Notes: generated by a model from the letters alone, not told the origin. Shown: positions 25,096 to 34,623, counted from the stretch's first letter. The stretch is 38,704 nucleotides of DNA from Thermoplasmata archaeon (GCA_021796895.1 JAKABN010000003.1:1-38704); one strand, 5' to 3'. Numbers and translations: made by a program.

Positions 25096-26772
25096 ATGGA
25101 CGCAAAGATCGGCGAGGAAGCATTTCTGCTCGCGCTGCAGAATGCGATCAGCCACGGAGGAAAGGCGGACGCGAATGCCGTGCTGGGCAGGATCATGGCG
25201 AAATTCAGAGGAGTGGATGCGAAGGAGGCAATTGCCGTGATTACGGAGGCTGTCGCGAAGGCTAACGGCATGACTCCGGAGGAACAGGTGCGTATACTCG
25301 GCGCCTCTTCACCCGATCTTCTCGTGAAACAGAAGAAGGAGAAGGTCGCGAGGCTGAGGGAGCTGGAAGGCGCCGGTCCGGGTTTCAGGGTGCGTCTTGC
25401 GCCGTACCCGTCCGGTGCTCTGCACATAGGAAACAGCAGGATGCTGATACTCAACGACGAATATGCGAAGAAGTATTCAGGTGAGCTTCTTCTCGTCTAC
25501 GACGACACGATAGGTTCTGAGGAGAAGATGCCCAGACTCGATTCATATGAACTCATAAGGGACGGATTAAGATGGCTTGGCGTCAGGTGGAGCGGCGAAT
25601 ATTACAAGTCCGACAGACTCGACCTGTTCTACAGATGGGCATCGAAGCTCATAGAGAGGGGAATCGCATACGCCTGCATGTGCAGTGCCGAAGAGTTGCG
25701 GAAGAACAGGGAAGATGGCCTGCAGTGTGTTCACAGGAACCACAGCATTGCTGAGAACGCCGCAATCTGGACCAAAATGCTGGAAGGAGGCTTTGAGGAG
25801 GGGAAGGCGGTGCTGAGGGCCAGGACGGACATGAAACACAGGAATCCCGCCTTCAGAGACCGGGTGCTCTGCAGGATCTCGCACAGGGAGCATCCAAGGG
25901 TGGGCAGAAAATACCATGTCTGGCCCATGCTTGAATTCTCGTGGGCGGTGGATGACATCGAACTGGGAATGACGCATGTCATCAGAGGCAAGGACCTCTA
26001 TACGGAAGACTTCATGGAGAATTTCATATGGAATGAGCTCGGGATCAAAGGACCGCGCTTTGAACACTTTGGCCTTCTGAGAATATCAGGTGTGAAAATC
26101 TCGAAGAGCAAATCCATGAATGAGATTGCAAGCGGAGAGTATTTCGGATGGGAAGATCCGAGGACGTGGAGCCTCCAGTCCCTGCGCGCAAGGGGGTTCA
26201 GGCCCGATGCGATAAGGAATTTAATTTTAAATCTGGGTATGAGCCTGAATGATATCGAAGTGGCTGTTGACTCGATATACTCGGAGAACAGGAAGATTCT
26301 CGAACCCGTCGCGGACAGATACTTCTTCGTGGACAACCCGGTGGAAATAAAGATAGAAGACGCCCCTGACCTGGGTCATGTCGAAGCTGCCCTGCATCCC
26401 GATTTTCCTGAAAGAGGCAGGAGGAAGATTCTGGCGTCGGATCATGTGTATGTTTCATCGGGAGATGTTTCCAGGTTCAGCGGCACCGAGATCAGGCTGA
26501 AGGATTACTGCAACATCATGATTGATGCGGAAGGAGGCAAGGCAAAGTGCACTGGAAGGGAAAACAGGGAGGTGCAGAAGGTGCAGTGGGTGCCCGTTGA
26601 GGAATCCGTGCCGTGTGAGGTAATAATGGTTGACGGCTCGCGCGTCAGAGGCTACGCGGAAGGAGCTGTCAGAAACCTCGAGCCTGACAGGCCGGTGCAG
26701 TTCGAGCGCTTCGGTTTCGTGAACCTGAGGGAGAAGGGAGACAGGATGCTGTTCTACTACACACACGACTGA
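25096..26772 (+). CDS. gltX: glutamyl-tRNA synthetase, archaeal type
   Basis: Charges tRNA-Glu, and in archaea usually also tRNA-Gln for later amidation; class I synthetase of 558 residues. An ~95-residue archaeal N-terminal extension precedes the catalytic core. The HIGH motif reads HIGN (residues 110-113), and the KMSKS-like motif is ISKSK (335-339); a C-terminal beta-barrel anticodon domain of the GlnRS type follows. ATG 25096 is chosen because it lies ~26-29 nt after a TATA box (leaderless) and the sequence MDAKIGEEA gives a sensible start; an in-frame TTG lies four codons upstream. The gene ends 3 bp from converging cysS. Confidence 0.95.
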   Translation: MDAKIGEEAFLLALQNAISHGGKADANAVLGRIMAKFRGVDAKEAIAVITEAVAKANGMTPEEQVRILGASSPDLLVKQKKEKVARLRELEGAGPGFRVRLAPYPSGALHIGNSRMLILNDEYAKKYSGELLLVYDDTIGSEEKMPRLDSYELIRDGLRWLGVRWSGEYYKSDRLDLFYRWASKLIERGIAYACMCSAEELRKNREDGLQCVHRNHSIAENAAIWTKMLEGGFEEGKAVLRARTDMKHRNPAFRDRVLCRISHREHPRVGRKYHVWPMLEFSWAVDDIELGMTHVIRGKDLYTEDFMENFIWNELGIKGPRFEHFGLLRISGVKISKSKSMNEIASGEYFGWEDPRTWSLQSLRARGFRPDAIRNLILNLGMSLNDIEVAVDSIYSENRKILEPVADRYFFVDNPVEIKIEDAPDLGHVEAALHPDFPERGRRKILASDHVYVSSGDVSRFSGTEIRLKDYCNIMIDAEGGKAKCTGRENREVQKVQWVPVEESVPCEVIMVDGSRVRGYAEGAVRNLEPDRPVQFERFGFVNLREKGDRMLFYYTHD

Positions 26773-26775
26773 TGT

Positions 26776-28155
26776 CTATTTCCTTCTCCACCTTACGCCG
26801 CTTTCCGTATCCTCCAGCACTATTCCCCTCGCAGACAGCTCGCTCCTAATGGCATCCGCTTCATCGAATCTCCTCTTTCTCCGGGCCTCCTCCCTCCTGG
26901 ATATCATTTCTTCCACGTCTTTCCCCAGCAGCTGCTTCTGGAGGGCGCTCTCCCTGATTATGTGGAGAACGCCGTTGATTTCCCTCACAGCGGAAACGAC
27001 CGCTTCCGCAGCAACCTCACTGAGTTTACCTTCTTCAGCGAGCTTTCTCGCTTCCCTGAGATTGTTGAAGAGCGACGCTACAGCATCCCTGGTGTTGAAG
27101 TCGTCATCCATGGCGCCTGTGAAATCGCTCATTATGCGCGAAGCTATTTCGCCGCCGGAGTCTCCCTTCAGCGTGGCCGGCAGAAGATACTGCACATATC
27201 CCTCCAGCCTGCTCCTGGCAGCGTCGCTTTCGACGAGCAGTTCCGGACTGAATTCAATCTGTCTCCTGTACAGGCTGTTGGCAAAGTGGAGCCGGAGCGT
27301 TTCCGGCGGATATAACGCGAGCGCTTCCTCCACGGACATGAAATTATGCAGCGATTTGGACATTTTCTCCCCCTTGAAGTTGAGCATCCCGCCATGCATC
27401 CAGTATCTGGAAAACTGCACGCCCGTGAATGCCTCGCTCTGCTGTATCTCGTTCTCATGATGGGGAAAAATGAGGTCCTCCCCGCCTCCGTGTATATCGA
27501 GCGTCCTGCCGAGATACTTCATTGACATCGCGGAACACTCTATGTGCCAGCCCGGCCTTCCTTTTCCCCAGGGGCTCTCCCAGCTCACCTCACCCGGTTT
27601 GGCCGCCTTCCACAGCGCAAAGTCGGCCGGATGACGCTTCCGTTCATCAATCTCCACCCTCGCTCCGGCCAGTATCTGATCCGGTTCCTGCCCGGAGAGC
27701 TTTCCGTAATTGCTGGTTTTGGTTACGTCGAAATAAACGCTGCCTTCGATCTCGTATGCAATGCCGCGGGAGATGAGAGTCTTCACCATATCCAGAATCT
27801 CTGCCATGTGCCCGCTCGCCCTGGGATAAACGTCCGCAGGCCTGAGCAGGAGTGAGGCGCTGCTTCTGAGGAACTCGTCGGCGAATCCGGATGAGAGTTC
27901 AAGCGCAGGCAAATTGAGTTCACGGGCCCTGTTTATGATCTTGTCCTCCACATCCGTTATGTTCACGACAAGCGATACGCGGTAGCCCCTGTATTCCAGA
28001 TAGCGCGCGATGAAATCAAACGACACGAACGACCGTGCATGGCCGACATGCATGCGGTCGTAAACCGTAGGACCGCAAACGTAAATGTGGACTTCGCCTT
28101 TGTTCAGGGGCCGGAATTCCACCTTTGCGCGGGACATTGTGTCATATATCAGCAA
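26776..28155 (-). CDS. cysS: cysteinyl-tRNA synthetase
   Basis: Charges tRNA-Cys; class I synthetase of 459 residues. Zinc ligands begin with Cys27 in YVCGPTVYD, with the WHIECS and HHENE elements later; the HIGH motif is HVGH (36-39), and KMSKS is exact at 264-268. TTG 28155 is chosen because it gives [11 protein letters not shown], matching the family N-terminus, with a GTGAT element 8 nt upstream and a TTTAAA box ~40 nt upstream; a GTG at 28209 would add 18 residues that span the TATA box. A tRNA-Cys gene occurs in the same window at 34657. The presence of CysRS means direct charging rather than only the SepRS/SepCysS route. Confidence 0.95.
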   Translation of the reverse strand: MLIYDTMSRAKVEFRPLNKGEVHIYVCGPTVYDRMHVGHARSFVSFDFIARYLEYRGYRVSLVVNITDVEDKIINRARELNLPALELSSGFADEFLRSSASLLLRPADVYPRASGHMAEILDMVKTLISRGIAYEIEGSVYFDVTKTSNYGKLSGQEPDQILAGARVEIDERKRHPADFALWKAAKPGEVSWESPWGKGRPGWHIECSAMSMKYLGRTLDIHGGGEDLIFPHHENEIQQSEAFTGVQFSRYWMHGGMLNFKGEKMSKSLHNFMSVEEALALYPPETLRLHFANSLYRRQIEFSPELLVESDAARSRLEGYVQYLLPATLKGDSGGEIASRIMSDFTGAMDDDFNTRDAVASLFNNLREARKLAEEGKLSEVAAEAVVSAVREINGVLHIIRESALQKQLLGKDVEEMISRREEARRKRRFDEADAIRSELSARGIVLEDTESGVRWRRK

Positions 28156-28190
28156 ACCCGAATCACAGTGCTGTTGAGTGGTAATGTACT

Positions 28191-28200
28191 GTTTAAAGCT
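28191..28200 (-). promoter_or_regulatory. promoter of cysS (TATA box)
   Basis: AGCTTTAAAC on the reverse strand, centred 40 nt upstream of TTG 28155. It predicts a short leader of about 13 nt. Confidence 0.45.
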
Positions 28201-28230
28201 AATTATCACCTTTGAAATTCGAACAGCATC

Positions 28231-28239
28231 CTTAAAAAG
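28231..28239 (+). promoter_or_regulatory. promoter of the secreted-protein gene (TATA box)
   Basis: CTTAAAAAG centred about 32 nt before ATG 28267, giving a very short or absent leader. It lies back to back with the cysS promoter. Confidence 0.45.
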
Positions 28240-28266
28240 ACGGATCGATGTGATTTATCAGATTGC

Positions 28267-29667
28267 ATGCTCCTGAGCAGACATATTGCCGGAAACAGGG
28301 AGGGGGTTGCCGGGGCAGTCGCAACTATATTCATTCTTCTGATAGTGCTGTCATTCATAAACATCTACATAGGAGCCTACGTCCCCAGCACCATGCGCAC
28401 GCAGGAATACAACCACATGCAGGAAGTCTATCAGGAGTTTTCATCATTTCAGCTGCAGAACTATGTCCAGCAGTCCGGTCACTGGCCTTATCCGCTTCCC
28501 ACGACATTTGTAATGGGCACTTCTGGCCAGGCGCCTTTCACCTCACCCACTACCGGAACACTGTCGTTCCAGCCAGATGGATTCAACGCAACGGTGTCAT
28601 ACAGTGCGGGCGTCCCGCAATATTTACCGCAGTGCCAATATGACATATACAATAACACAGGTGGCACGTCGACCAAGGGAATACAGTTGAGCATAACGTT
28701 CATTCAAAACACAACTGGAAATGGTCTTTCCCTCTCTAAAAAAATCCATGATGGGGGAAGTGTCTGGTATGTCCCAAGCAACAGCGTTATCTGCTTTTAT
28801 ATCAACGGTTCCTACATCAACAGCGACAGATACAACATATACCTCGGCTGGGGAAATAGTTCCAACCTTCGGCCGTTAAACAACTTCACTGTGATTACTT
28901 ACGTTCAGGGGCATAATGACAAAGTAAGATTCTCCGGTCTGGGAAATAACCTGACTGCTTGGTACATCTCAAATGGCAATAACAACAGACTTGGCGACAA
29001 CAGCTATCCTTGTGGCTTTAATTTTTATGGCAATAACGACAAAGGATACGTGCAGAACTATGGAATCGGCGACACAGCGCCAGACGGATGGCCGCATTTC
29101 ATTATGGTGCATCAATCGCTGACAATTTCCGGTCTGCTCTCTATGTATGTTCAGAACCGCTACTATTCGCAGCAGACAGTCACGTTTGAGGGCGGTTCGA
29201 TACTTCTTAACCAGAGCGGACAAAACGCGGTAGTAAGGGATCCGCAATTCAGCCTCCAGAACACCAGTTCAGGAGCGATTCTGAGCATGGACCTGACTTC
29301 CCTGCGGGGCAGTGCATTCTCGGCATCTGGTTCCGGATCGGCGAATCTGCTTTCAACCTACTTTGCCAACCAGACTCAAAAATACTTCCAGTACAGAGGG
29401 TTGAACCTGATAAACAACATTACTCTGTCGGTGACATCGCCTGAGATTTCAGGGTGGTTGAAGATGTTTGCGCCTTATCTCTCACATCTGCAGAACGTCA
29501 CATCCAATCCATCCGTGGCAAACATAGGTAACGGATGCAACCTGAGCATTTCTTACGTGACAAGTGGAGCCTATTCACTTGCTGTCCACGGAAACACACT
29601 AAATCTGACGATTTTCAACATCGCCTCGCTCATACTTGAAACAGGAACGCTCAGCGTTGCCGATTGA
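28267..29667 (+). CDS. secreted/membrane-anchored protein with pilin-like N-terminus, function unknown
   Basis: A 466-residue protein with a short basic start (RHIAGNREG), then one hydrophobic helix at about residues 13-37 (GVAGAVATIFILLIVLSF) and a long external region. This N-terminal layout resembles archaeal type IV pilin-like or related single-helix surface proteins; no exact class III signal-peptidase site can be asserted. The external part is rich in Asn, Gly, Ser and Tyr, with more than 15 N-x-S/T sequons, so it is probably glycosylated and surface exposed. It has few Lys/Glu and four Cys. Base composition is more AT-rich in its middle than in neighbouring genes. It stands alone between cysS (divergent) and pyrD, and no pilus assembly gene is near. 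Confidence 0.75.
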   Translation: MLLSRHIAGNREGVAGAVATIFILLIVLSFINIYIGAYVPSTMRTQEYNHMQEVYQEFSSFQLQNYVQQSGHWPYPLPTTFVMGTSGQAPFTSPTTGTLSFQPDGFNATVSYSAGVPQYLPQCQYDIYNNTGGTSTKGIQLSITFIQNTTGNGLSLSKKIHDGGSVWYVPSNSVICFYINGSYINSDRYNIYLGWGNSSNLRPLNNFTVITYVQGHNDKVRFSGLGNNLTAWYISNGNNNRLGDNSYPCGFNFYGNNDKGYVQNYGIGDTAPDGWPHFIMVHQSLTISGLLSMYVQNRYYSQQTVTFEGGSILLNQSGQNAVVRDPQFSLQNTSSGAILSMDLTSLRGSAFSASGSGSANLLSTYFANQTQKYFQYRGLNLINNITLSVTSPEISGWLKMFAPYLSHLQNVTSNPSVANIGNGCNLSISYVTSGAYSLAVHGNTLNLTIFNIASLILETGTLSVAD

Positions 29668-29701
29668 TGAAACGCGTTCTCCTGTTCCCATCTGGGGGAC
29701 T

Positions 29702-29710
29702 CTTAAATAA
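29702..29710 (+). promoter_or_regulatory. promoter of pyrD-pyrK (TATA box)
   Basis: CTTAAATAA, centred 27 nt upstream of GTG 29733, consistent with a leaderless message beginning at that GTG. Confidence 0.55.
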
Positions 29711-29732
29711 GACTCACTTCTAAGGATATAAC

Positions 29733-30656
29733 GTGCGGATGCCGAAGCTGGATTCTTCCGTCGGGAAAGTCGAACTTGAGAATCCGTCGATACTTGCCAG
29801 CGGAATTCTCGGTGAGACTGCGGAGTCGATGATACGCGCCGTCAACAACGGTGCGGGAGGCGTGGTGACAAAATCGATAGGTGTCGAACCGAGAGATGGC
29901 TATCTCAATCCCACAATCTATTCGTTTCCAGATGGACTGCTGAATGCAATGGGTCTGCCGAACCCCGGGATGAACGAGTACAGGCATGTGATAGAGAAAC
30001 TGAAAAGCGAGCCCGGGCACATAATTATCGGAAGCATTTTCGGAAAGGACGAGAAGGAGTTTGGAATTCTCGCTGAAGCCATGTCCTCTTTGAAGGTCGA
30101 TGCGCTGGAGCTGAATCTCAGCTGCCCGCATGCAAAAGGCGTTGGCTCAGAGATTGGCAGCGATCCGGACATGGTGGAGCGAGTGGTCAGAAGTGCGAAA
30201 GAGCATTCCTCCGTACCCGTCTGGGCCAAGCTGACGCCAAATACGGATGATATTTCAGCTCTTGCGATGTCTGCCGAGAATGGCGGCGCCGATGCGATTG
30301 TCGCCATCAATACGGTGAGAGCAATGGCCATTTCTGCCAGACTGAGGATGCCGGTGCTGTCTAACAGATACGGCGGAATGTCCGGAAGGGCCGTCAAGTA
30401 CGTGGGCCTTCGCTGCGTCTACGAGATATATGAAAGCGTAGACATACCGATAGTCGGTGTGGGCGGCATATACACAGGAGAGGACGCGGCAGAATACCTG
30501 ATGGCCGGTGCCTCCGCCTTTGAAATAGGGACCGCGGTGGCGGAGAAGGGGCCGGAGATATTTTCAGCAGTGAACAGAAGCCTTCACAGTTTCATGAAGA
30601 AGGAACATTATAGCTCAATACAGGAGATGACGGGTCTTGCGCACAGGCAGACTTGA
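29733..30656 (+). CDS. pyrD: dihydroorotate dehydrogenase, class 1B catalytic subunit
   Basis: Oxidises dihydroorotate to orotate in pyrimidine synthesis; FMN-binding TIM barrel of 307 residues. The catalytic base is Cys131 in the LNLSCPHA motif, which marks class 1 rather than class 2 (Ser). Other motifs: GAGGVVTKSIG, GLPNPG, the VWAKLTPN segment and the C-terminal FMN phosphate loop VGVGGIYTGEDA. With pyrK next door it is the NAD-linked 1B type. GTG 29733 fits both a leaderless start and an AAGGAT element 6 nt upstream; ATG 29739 is an alternative. It overlaps pyrK by 20 bp. Confidence 0.94.
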   Translation: MRMPKLDSSVGKVELENPSILASGILGETAESMIRAVNNGAGGVVTKSIGVEPRDGYLNPTIYSFPDGLLNAMGLPNPGMNEYRHVIEKLKSEPGHIIIGSIFGKDEKEFGILAEAMSSLKVDALELNLSCPHAKGVGSEIGSDPDMVERVVRSAKEHSSVPVWAKLTPNTDDISALAMSAENGGADAIVAINTVRAMAISARLRMPVLSNRYGGMSGRAVKYVGLRCVYEIYESVDIPIVGVGGIYTGEDAAEYLMAGASAFEIGTAVAEKGPEIFSAVNRSLHSFMKKEHYSSIQEMTGLAHRQT

Positions 30657-31419
30657 GATCGTCGAAGTAGACGGCATTGCGAAGGAGTGCAGGGATGTCT
30701 ACACAATAACATACAGGAGCAGGGAAAAGGCTTCACCTGGACAGTTTGTCATGGTCTGGGCTCCGGGCATCAACGAAGTGCCCATGTCCCTGTCTTACAC
30801 CGGTGGAGTCAAGGGCTTCACATTCAGAGCGCTGGGCAGAACAACCATGGCCCTTTCAGCACTCGGAAAAGGCGAACGTATCGGGGTCAGGGGTATCTTC
30901 GGCAATGCGTTCAAAGCTGCCGGCAGAAACCTGCTTTTCATTGGCGGCGGCACAGGGATAGCGTCGATAATTTCCGCAGCAGAGCAGTTTTCTGCGGGAA
31001 GAAGGGCTGTCGCGGTGATTGGCGCAAAGAGCGGAGATGAGATATTCTTTGCCGACAGGATTAAGCGGGCAGGTGCCGAACTGATTGTTTCCACTGATGA
31101 CGGAAGCATGGGTGAGAAGGGGTTTGTAACCGATGCCGCAAGACATGCGCTGGAGAAGGATCACTTTGACACGATAATTGCATGCGGACCGGAACGCATG
31201 CTTCGCAAAGTGGCTGAACTTGCCGTGGAGTTCGGGACGCCTGCACAGATTTCCGCTGAACGGTTCATGAAGTGTGCCATAGGCATATGCGATGCCTGCT
31301 CCATGAACGGAGCGCTTGTGTGCAGGGACGGTCCCGTCTTTGATGCGAAATTTCTTCTCAAATGCGAGGATTTCGGCAGATACAGGCTCTCACCCAGCGG
31401 AACAAGGGTTCCAATCTGA
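30637..31419 (+). CDS. pyrK: dihydroorotate dehydrogenase electron-transfer subunit
   Basis: FAD and [2Fe-2S] subunit that passes electrons from the PyrD FMN to NAD+, 260 residues. The FAD-binding region contains the archaeal-type EVPMSLSY motif, then the NAD-binding segment GGGTGIASI (residues ~108-116). The iron-sulfur cysteines are Cys213, Cys218, Cys221 and Cys229 (C-x4-C-x2-C-x7-C), followed by RDGPVF. The TTG start at 30637 has GGAGATGA upstream and lies inside the end of pyrD, so translation is coupled. No other pyrimidine gene is in the window. Confidence 0.92.
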   Translation: MRTGRLEIVEVDGIAKECRDVYTITYRSREKASPGQFVMVWAPGINEVPMSLSYTGGVKGFTFRALGRTTMALSALGKGERIGVRGIFGNAFKAAGRNLLFIGGGTGIASIISAAEQFSAGRRAVAVIGAKSGDEIFFADRIKRAGAELIVSTDDGSMGEKGFVTDAARHALEKDHFDTIIACGPERMLRKVAELAVEFGTPAQISAERFMKCAIGICDACSMNGALVCRDGPVFDAKFLLKCEDFGRYRLSPSGTRVPI

Positions 31420-31467
31420 GCGTCATTCCACGGCGTCGTATTGAATTCCTATTACCGTTGAGCAAAG

Positions 31468-31475
31468 AATTTATC
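31468..31475 (+). promoter_or_regulatory. promoter of the acyl-CoA mutase operon (TATA box, leaderless)
   Basis: AATTTATC, centred 26-27 nt before ATG 31498. No ribosome-binding site precedes the ATG, in line with a leaderless first gene. Confidence 0.55.
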
Positions 31476-31497
31476 CATTGTCACACATTGAAAGTGC

Positions 31498-33192
31498 ATG
31501 GTGCTTTCCCTGAGGGAAAAGGAATCGGTATCCGCGGACAGGAATGTGATGCAGGAGACATTCAGGGAATGGAGGCGGAAATTCGAGGAAGAGGCAGGCG
31601 CAGGAAAGCAGAGAAGGGATAAATTCTACAATCTTTCGTGGATGGAAATAGATCCCCTGTACATCCCCCGGGAGGATTTTGATTACGATACGAAACTGGG
31701 GGATCCCGGCCATTATCCTTACACGAGGGGCATTCACGAGAACATGTACACAGGCAAACTGTGGACGATGAGACAGTTTGCAGGTTTCGGCAGCGCCGCC
31801 GAAACAAACAGGCGATTCAAGTATCTTCTTTCACATGGCGAAACAGGACTCAGCGTCGCCTTTGATTATCCCACACTATATGGTTACGACACGGACGATC
31901 CGCATTCAGAGGGGGAATTCGGCAAGTGCGGTGTAGCGGTTTCATCGCTCGAGGACATGCAGACGCTGTTCAGAGGCATACCGCTCGACACGGTAAGCAC
32001 TTCCATGACCATTAACGGTCCGGCATCGGTGCTTTGGGCCATGTACATAGCGACGGGTGAGGCGCAGAGAGTGCCGAAGAAGGCGCTCAGAGGCACGATT
32101 CAGAACGACGTTTTAAAGGAATACATTGCACAGAAGAGCTTCATTTTCCCACCGGAACCTTCGATGAGACTCGTGCTCGACACGTTCGAGTACGGAATGA
32201 AGGAAGTTCCACTCTGGAACACGATAAGCATAAGCGGCTACCACATAAGGGAAGCCGGTTCTACAGCCGTGCAGGAGCTTGCGTTTACCCTCGCAGACGG
32301 CTTCGAGTATGTGCGGCGAGGAGTGGAAAGGGGACTGGATCCGGACAGGTTTGTGCCGCGACTCTCTTTCTTCTTTAATGCACACAACGACTTCTTTGAG
32401 GAAATAGCGAAATACAGGGCAGCGAGGAGAATATGGGCGAGGGAGATGAAGGAGAGATTCGGACTGAAGAACGAGCGTGCCATGAAGCTCCGTTTCCACA
32501 CTCAGACTGCAGGCTGTTCGCTTACCGCCGAGCAGCCGGAGAACAACATAGTCAGGGTGGCGCTCCAGGCAATGGCCGCGGTATTCGGTGGAACGCAGTC
32601 ACTACACACGAATTCTCTCGATGAGGCGCTGGCACTTCCAACCGAAAAGGCGGTAAGAATAGCGCTGAGGACGCAGCAGATAATAGCATACGAAAGCGGT
32701 ATACCGAATGTTGCGGACCCGCTCGGCGGGTCGTATTATGTCGAGTGGCTCACCGACAGGATGGAGGAGGAGTCATATTCAGTATTTGACGATATTGAGG
32801 AATACGGAGGCGTCATACCGGCGATAGAGATGGGTTATTTCCAGAAGGCCATCACCGAGTCGTCATACAGATATCAGAGGGAGCTGGAGAAGAAGGAGAG
32901 GATTGTCGTAGGAGTCAACGAATATACCGTCAATGAGCAGCTCAGTGTTCCGATACTCAGGCTTGATCCGAAGGGTCGCGATAAGCAGGTGGAAAGGCTG
33001 AAAAAACTGAGGAGAGACAGAAACGGTCGCAGATTTGAGGATGCGATGAGCATGCTCAGAAAGACTGCTGAAGGCAGCGGCAACACGATGCCCGCGATCA
33101 TAAATGCGGTCAAGGCAAAGGCGACGCTGGGCGAGGTCACGGGCGTCCTGCGCGAAGTATTCGGGGAATACAGGGAGCAGCACGTTATCTGA
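31498..33192 (+). CDS. B12-dependent acyl-CoA mutase large subunit (methylmalonyl-CoA mutase family, isobutyryl-type residues)
   Basis: Substrate-binding TIM-barrel subunit of a coenzyme-B12 mutase, 564 residues, without the cobalamin domain, which is a separate gene. The family core is clear: [11 protein letters not shown] (89-99), [24 protein letters not shown] and ISISGYH with conserved His249. By alignment with Propionibacterium MCM (Tyr89, Arg207, His244, recalled), the two carboxylate-recognising positions are Phe94 and Gln212 here, as described for isobutyryl-CoA mutase (Phe/Gln). The 564+132 split also matches IcmA/IcmB. Databases would probably call it methylmalonyl-CoA mutase; substrate is therefore uncertain. 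Leaderless ATG; first gene of mutase large-small-meaB. Confidence 0.9.
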   Translation: MVLSLREKESVSADRNVMQETFREWRRKFEEEAGAGKQRRDKFYNLSWMEIDPLYIPREDFDYDTKLGDPGHYPYTRGIHENMYTGKLWTMRQFAGFGSAAETNRRFKYLLSHGETGLSVAFDYPTLYGYDTDDPHSEGEFGKCGVAVSSLEDMQTLFRGIPLDTVSTSMTINGPASVLWAMYIATGEAQRVPKKALRGTIQNDVLKEYIAQKSFIFPPEPSMRLVLDTFEYGMKEVPLWNTISISGYHIREAGSTAVQELAFTLADGFEYVRRGVERGLDPDRFVPRLSFFFNAHNDFFEEIAKYRAARRIWAREMKERFGLKNERAMKLRFHTQTAGCSLTAEQPENNIVRVALQAMAAVFGGTQSLHTNSLDEALALPTEKAVRIALRTQQIIAYESGIPNVADPLGGSYYVEWLTDRMEEESYSVFDDIEEYGGVIPAIEMGYFQKAITESSYRYQRELEKKERIVVGVNEYTVNEQLSVPILRLDPKGRDKQVERLKKLRRDRNGRRFEDAMSMLRKTAEGSGNTMPAIINAVKAKATLGEVTGVLREVFGEYREQHVI

Positions 33193-33201
33193 GGTCTGCA
33201 A

Positions 33202-33600
33202 ATGCCCAGGAAGATACGCGTTATGATTGCAAAGCCTGGACTTGATGGCCACGACAGAGGCGCCAAGGTAGTCGCGCGTGCACTCAGGGATGCAGGCATG
33301 GAGGTCATATACACGGGACTGCACCAGACGCCCGAACAGATTGTGCAGGCCGCGCTGCAGGAGGATGTGGACGCCATAGGACTGAGCTGCCTTTCAGGGG
33401 CTCACGATGTCCTTTTTCCAAGAGTTATGGAGCTCATCAGGGAGAACGGAATGGATGTGCTCGTCACTGCCGGTGGCATCATACCCAAAGAGGACGTGGC
33501 AATGCTGAAGAAGAGCGGCATAGCGGCAGTCTTCGGACCCGGAACAGCCATAGACGATATCGTGAAATTCCACAGGGAGCACATCAGGCCCAGAAAATGA
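33202..33600 (+). CDS. acyl-CoA mutase small subunit, cobalamin-binding
   Basis: Stand-alone B12-binding domain of the mutase, 132 residues. The DxHxxG motif is DGHDRG, with His17 as the lower cobalt ligand; GLSCLSGAH and VTAGGIIP, the remaining cobalamin-tail contacts, follow. The ATG has GAGGT 6 nt upstream and lies 9 nt after the large-subunit stop. The length is that of separate small subunits in archaeal methylmalonyl-CoA mutases and in isobutyryl-CoA mutase (IcmB). It must pair with the large subunit for activity. Confidence 0.94.
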   Translation: MPRKIRVMIAKPGLDGHDRGAKVVARALRDAGMEVIYTGLHQTPEQIVQAALQEDVDAIGLSCLSGAHDVLFPRVMELIRENGMDVLVTAGGIIPKEDVAMLKKSGIAAVFGPGTAIDDIVKFHREHIRPRK

Positions 33601-33614
33601 GGTTGTGATTTTCT

Positions 33615-34580
33615 TTGAATTTCAGTAAACTGGCAGAAGACATAACCAGGGGCGACAGAAAGGCCGCGGCCAGGCTCATCTCTCTGGTGGAAGACGAGGA
33701 GGAGGGATATGTCGACGCCATGAAACTCCTGTACGAACGTGCGAGGGGTGTGCCCGTGCTTGGCATAACAGGCCCGCCGGGCGTGGGAAAAAGCACAATC
33801 GTGCTCGAAATAGCGAAGAGGATGAGGGCGCAGGGCATGAAACTGGGCATAGTTGCTGTCGATCCCACGAGTCCCATTACGGGCGGTGCCATACTCGGCG
33901 ACAGAATCCGGATGACCGAACTCTTTGCGGACAGGGACATCTTCATAAGGAGCATGGGAAGCAGGGGCGGAAGCGGAGGTCTATCATCGCAGGCAGGAAG
34001 TGTAGTCAGAATACTGGATGCCCTGGGGTGCGATGCAGTAATCGTCGAGACCGTGGGCGCCGGACAGACACAGGTGGACATAATGGGCATGGCGGACACA
34101 ATAGTCGTCGTAACAATGCCGAGCACGGGAGATGAGGTTCAGTCCATAAAGGCCGGCCTGCTCGAAATAGCGGATGTCTATGTCGTGAATAAATGCGATC
34201 TGACCGGTGCTATGAGGACATTGAGCGACATAAGATCAATGCTGGATCTGGTGGAAGACTGGCATGGATGGAAGCCGCCCGTTTTGCAGACAAACGCAAG
34301 GGAAGGAAAGGGTATAGACGAACTTCTGGGCAGCATACAGAAACATGAAGCTTTTGCTTCGGGTTCCGAGCATCTCGCATCCAGGAAGAAAGCGCAGCTC
34401 AGGAGAGAGCTTCAGGAACTCGTGTCAAATGAGGTCACTAGGAGGATTTTCGAAAACATCGGAACGGAGGAACTCGATGAGATACTCAACCAAATGCTTG
34501 ACAGGAGCTCCAGCCCGTACTCTGAAGCGGAGCGCATTACGGCCGATGTGGTAAGAAAAAAACGCGCGACCGCAAGATAA
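33615..34580 (+). CDS. meaB: MeaB/ArgK-type GTPase, mutase chaperone
   Basis: G3E-family P-loop GTPase that loads and protects adenosylcobalamin on the partner mutase, 321 residues. Walker A is GPPGVGKST (residues 53-61), the DPTSP base-switch motif follows near residue 83, the ETVGAGQTQVDI segment is conserved, and NKCD is the G4 motif. A C-terminal helical dimerisation region ends in a basic tail. The TTG start follows the small-subunit stop by 14 nt with AGGTTGTGAT before it. Linkage to the two mutase genes fixes its role. Confidence 0.94.
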   Translation: MNFSKLAEDITRGDRKAAARLISLVEDEEEGYVDAMKLLYERARGVPVLGITGPPGVGKSTIVLEIAKRMRAQGMKLGIVAVDPTSPITGGAILGDRIRMTELFADRDIFIRSMGSRGGSGGLSSQAGSVVRILDALGCDAVIVETVGAGQTQVDIMGMADTIVVVTMPSTGDEVQSIKAGLLEIADVYVVNKCDLTGAMRTLSDIRSMLDLVEDWHGWKPPVLQTNAREGKGIDELLGSIQKHEAFASGSEHLASRKKAQLRRELQELVSNEVTRRIFENIGTEELDEILNQMLDRSSSPYSEAERITADVVRKKRATAR

Positions 34581-34623
34581 CTGTCGACGGGAACATACCG
34601 TGCCGGAGCTGTCCGATAAAAGT

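Noticed and set aside
24994-25155. N-terminal extension of the helicase frame by 54 codons
   Set aside because: It would overlap the start of gltX and its TATA box, while TTG 24993 has GGAAGGT at good spacing and fits the family N-terminus.
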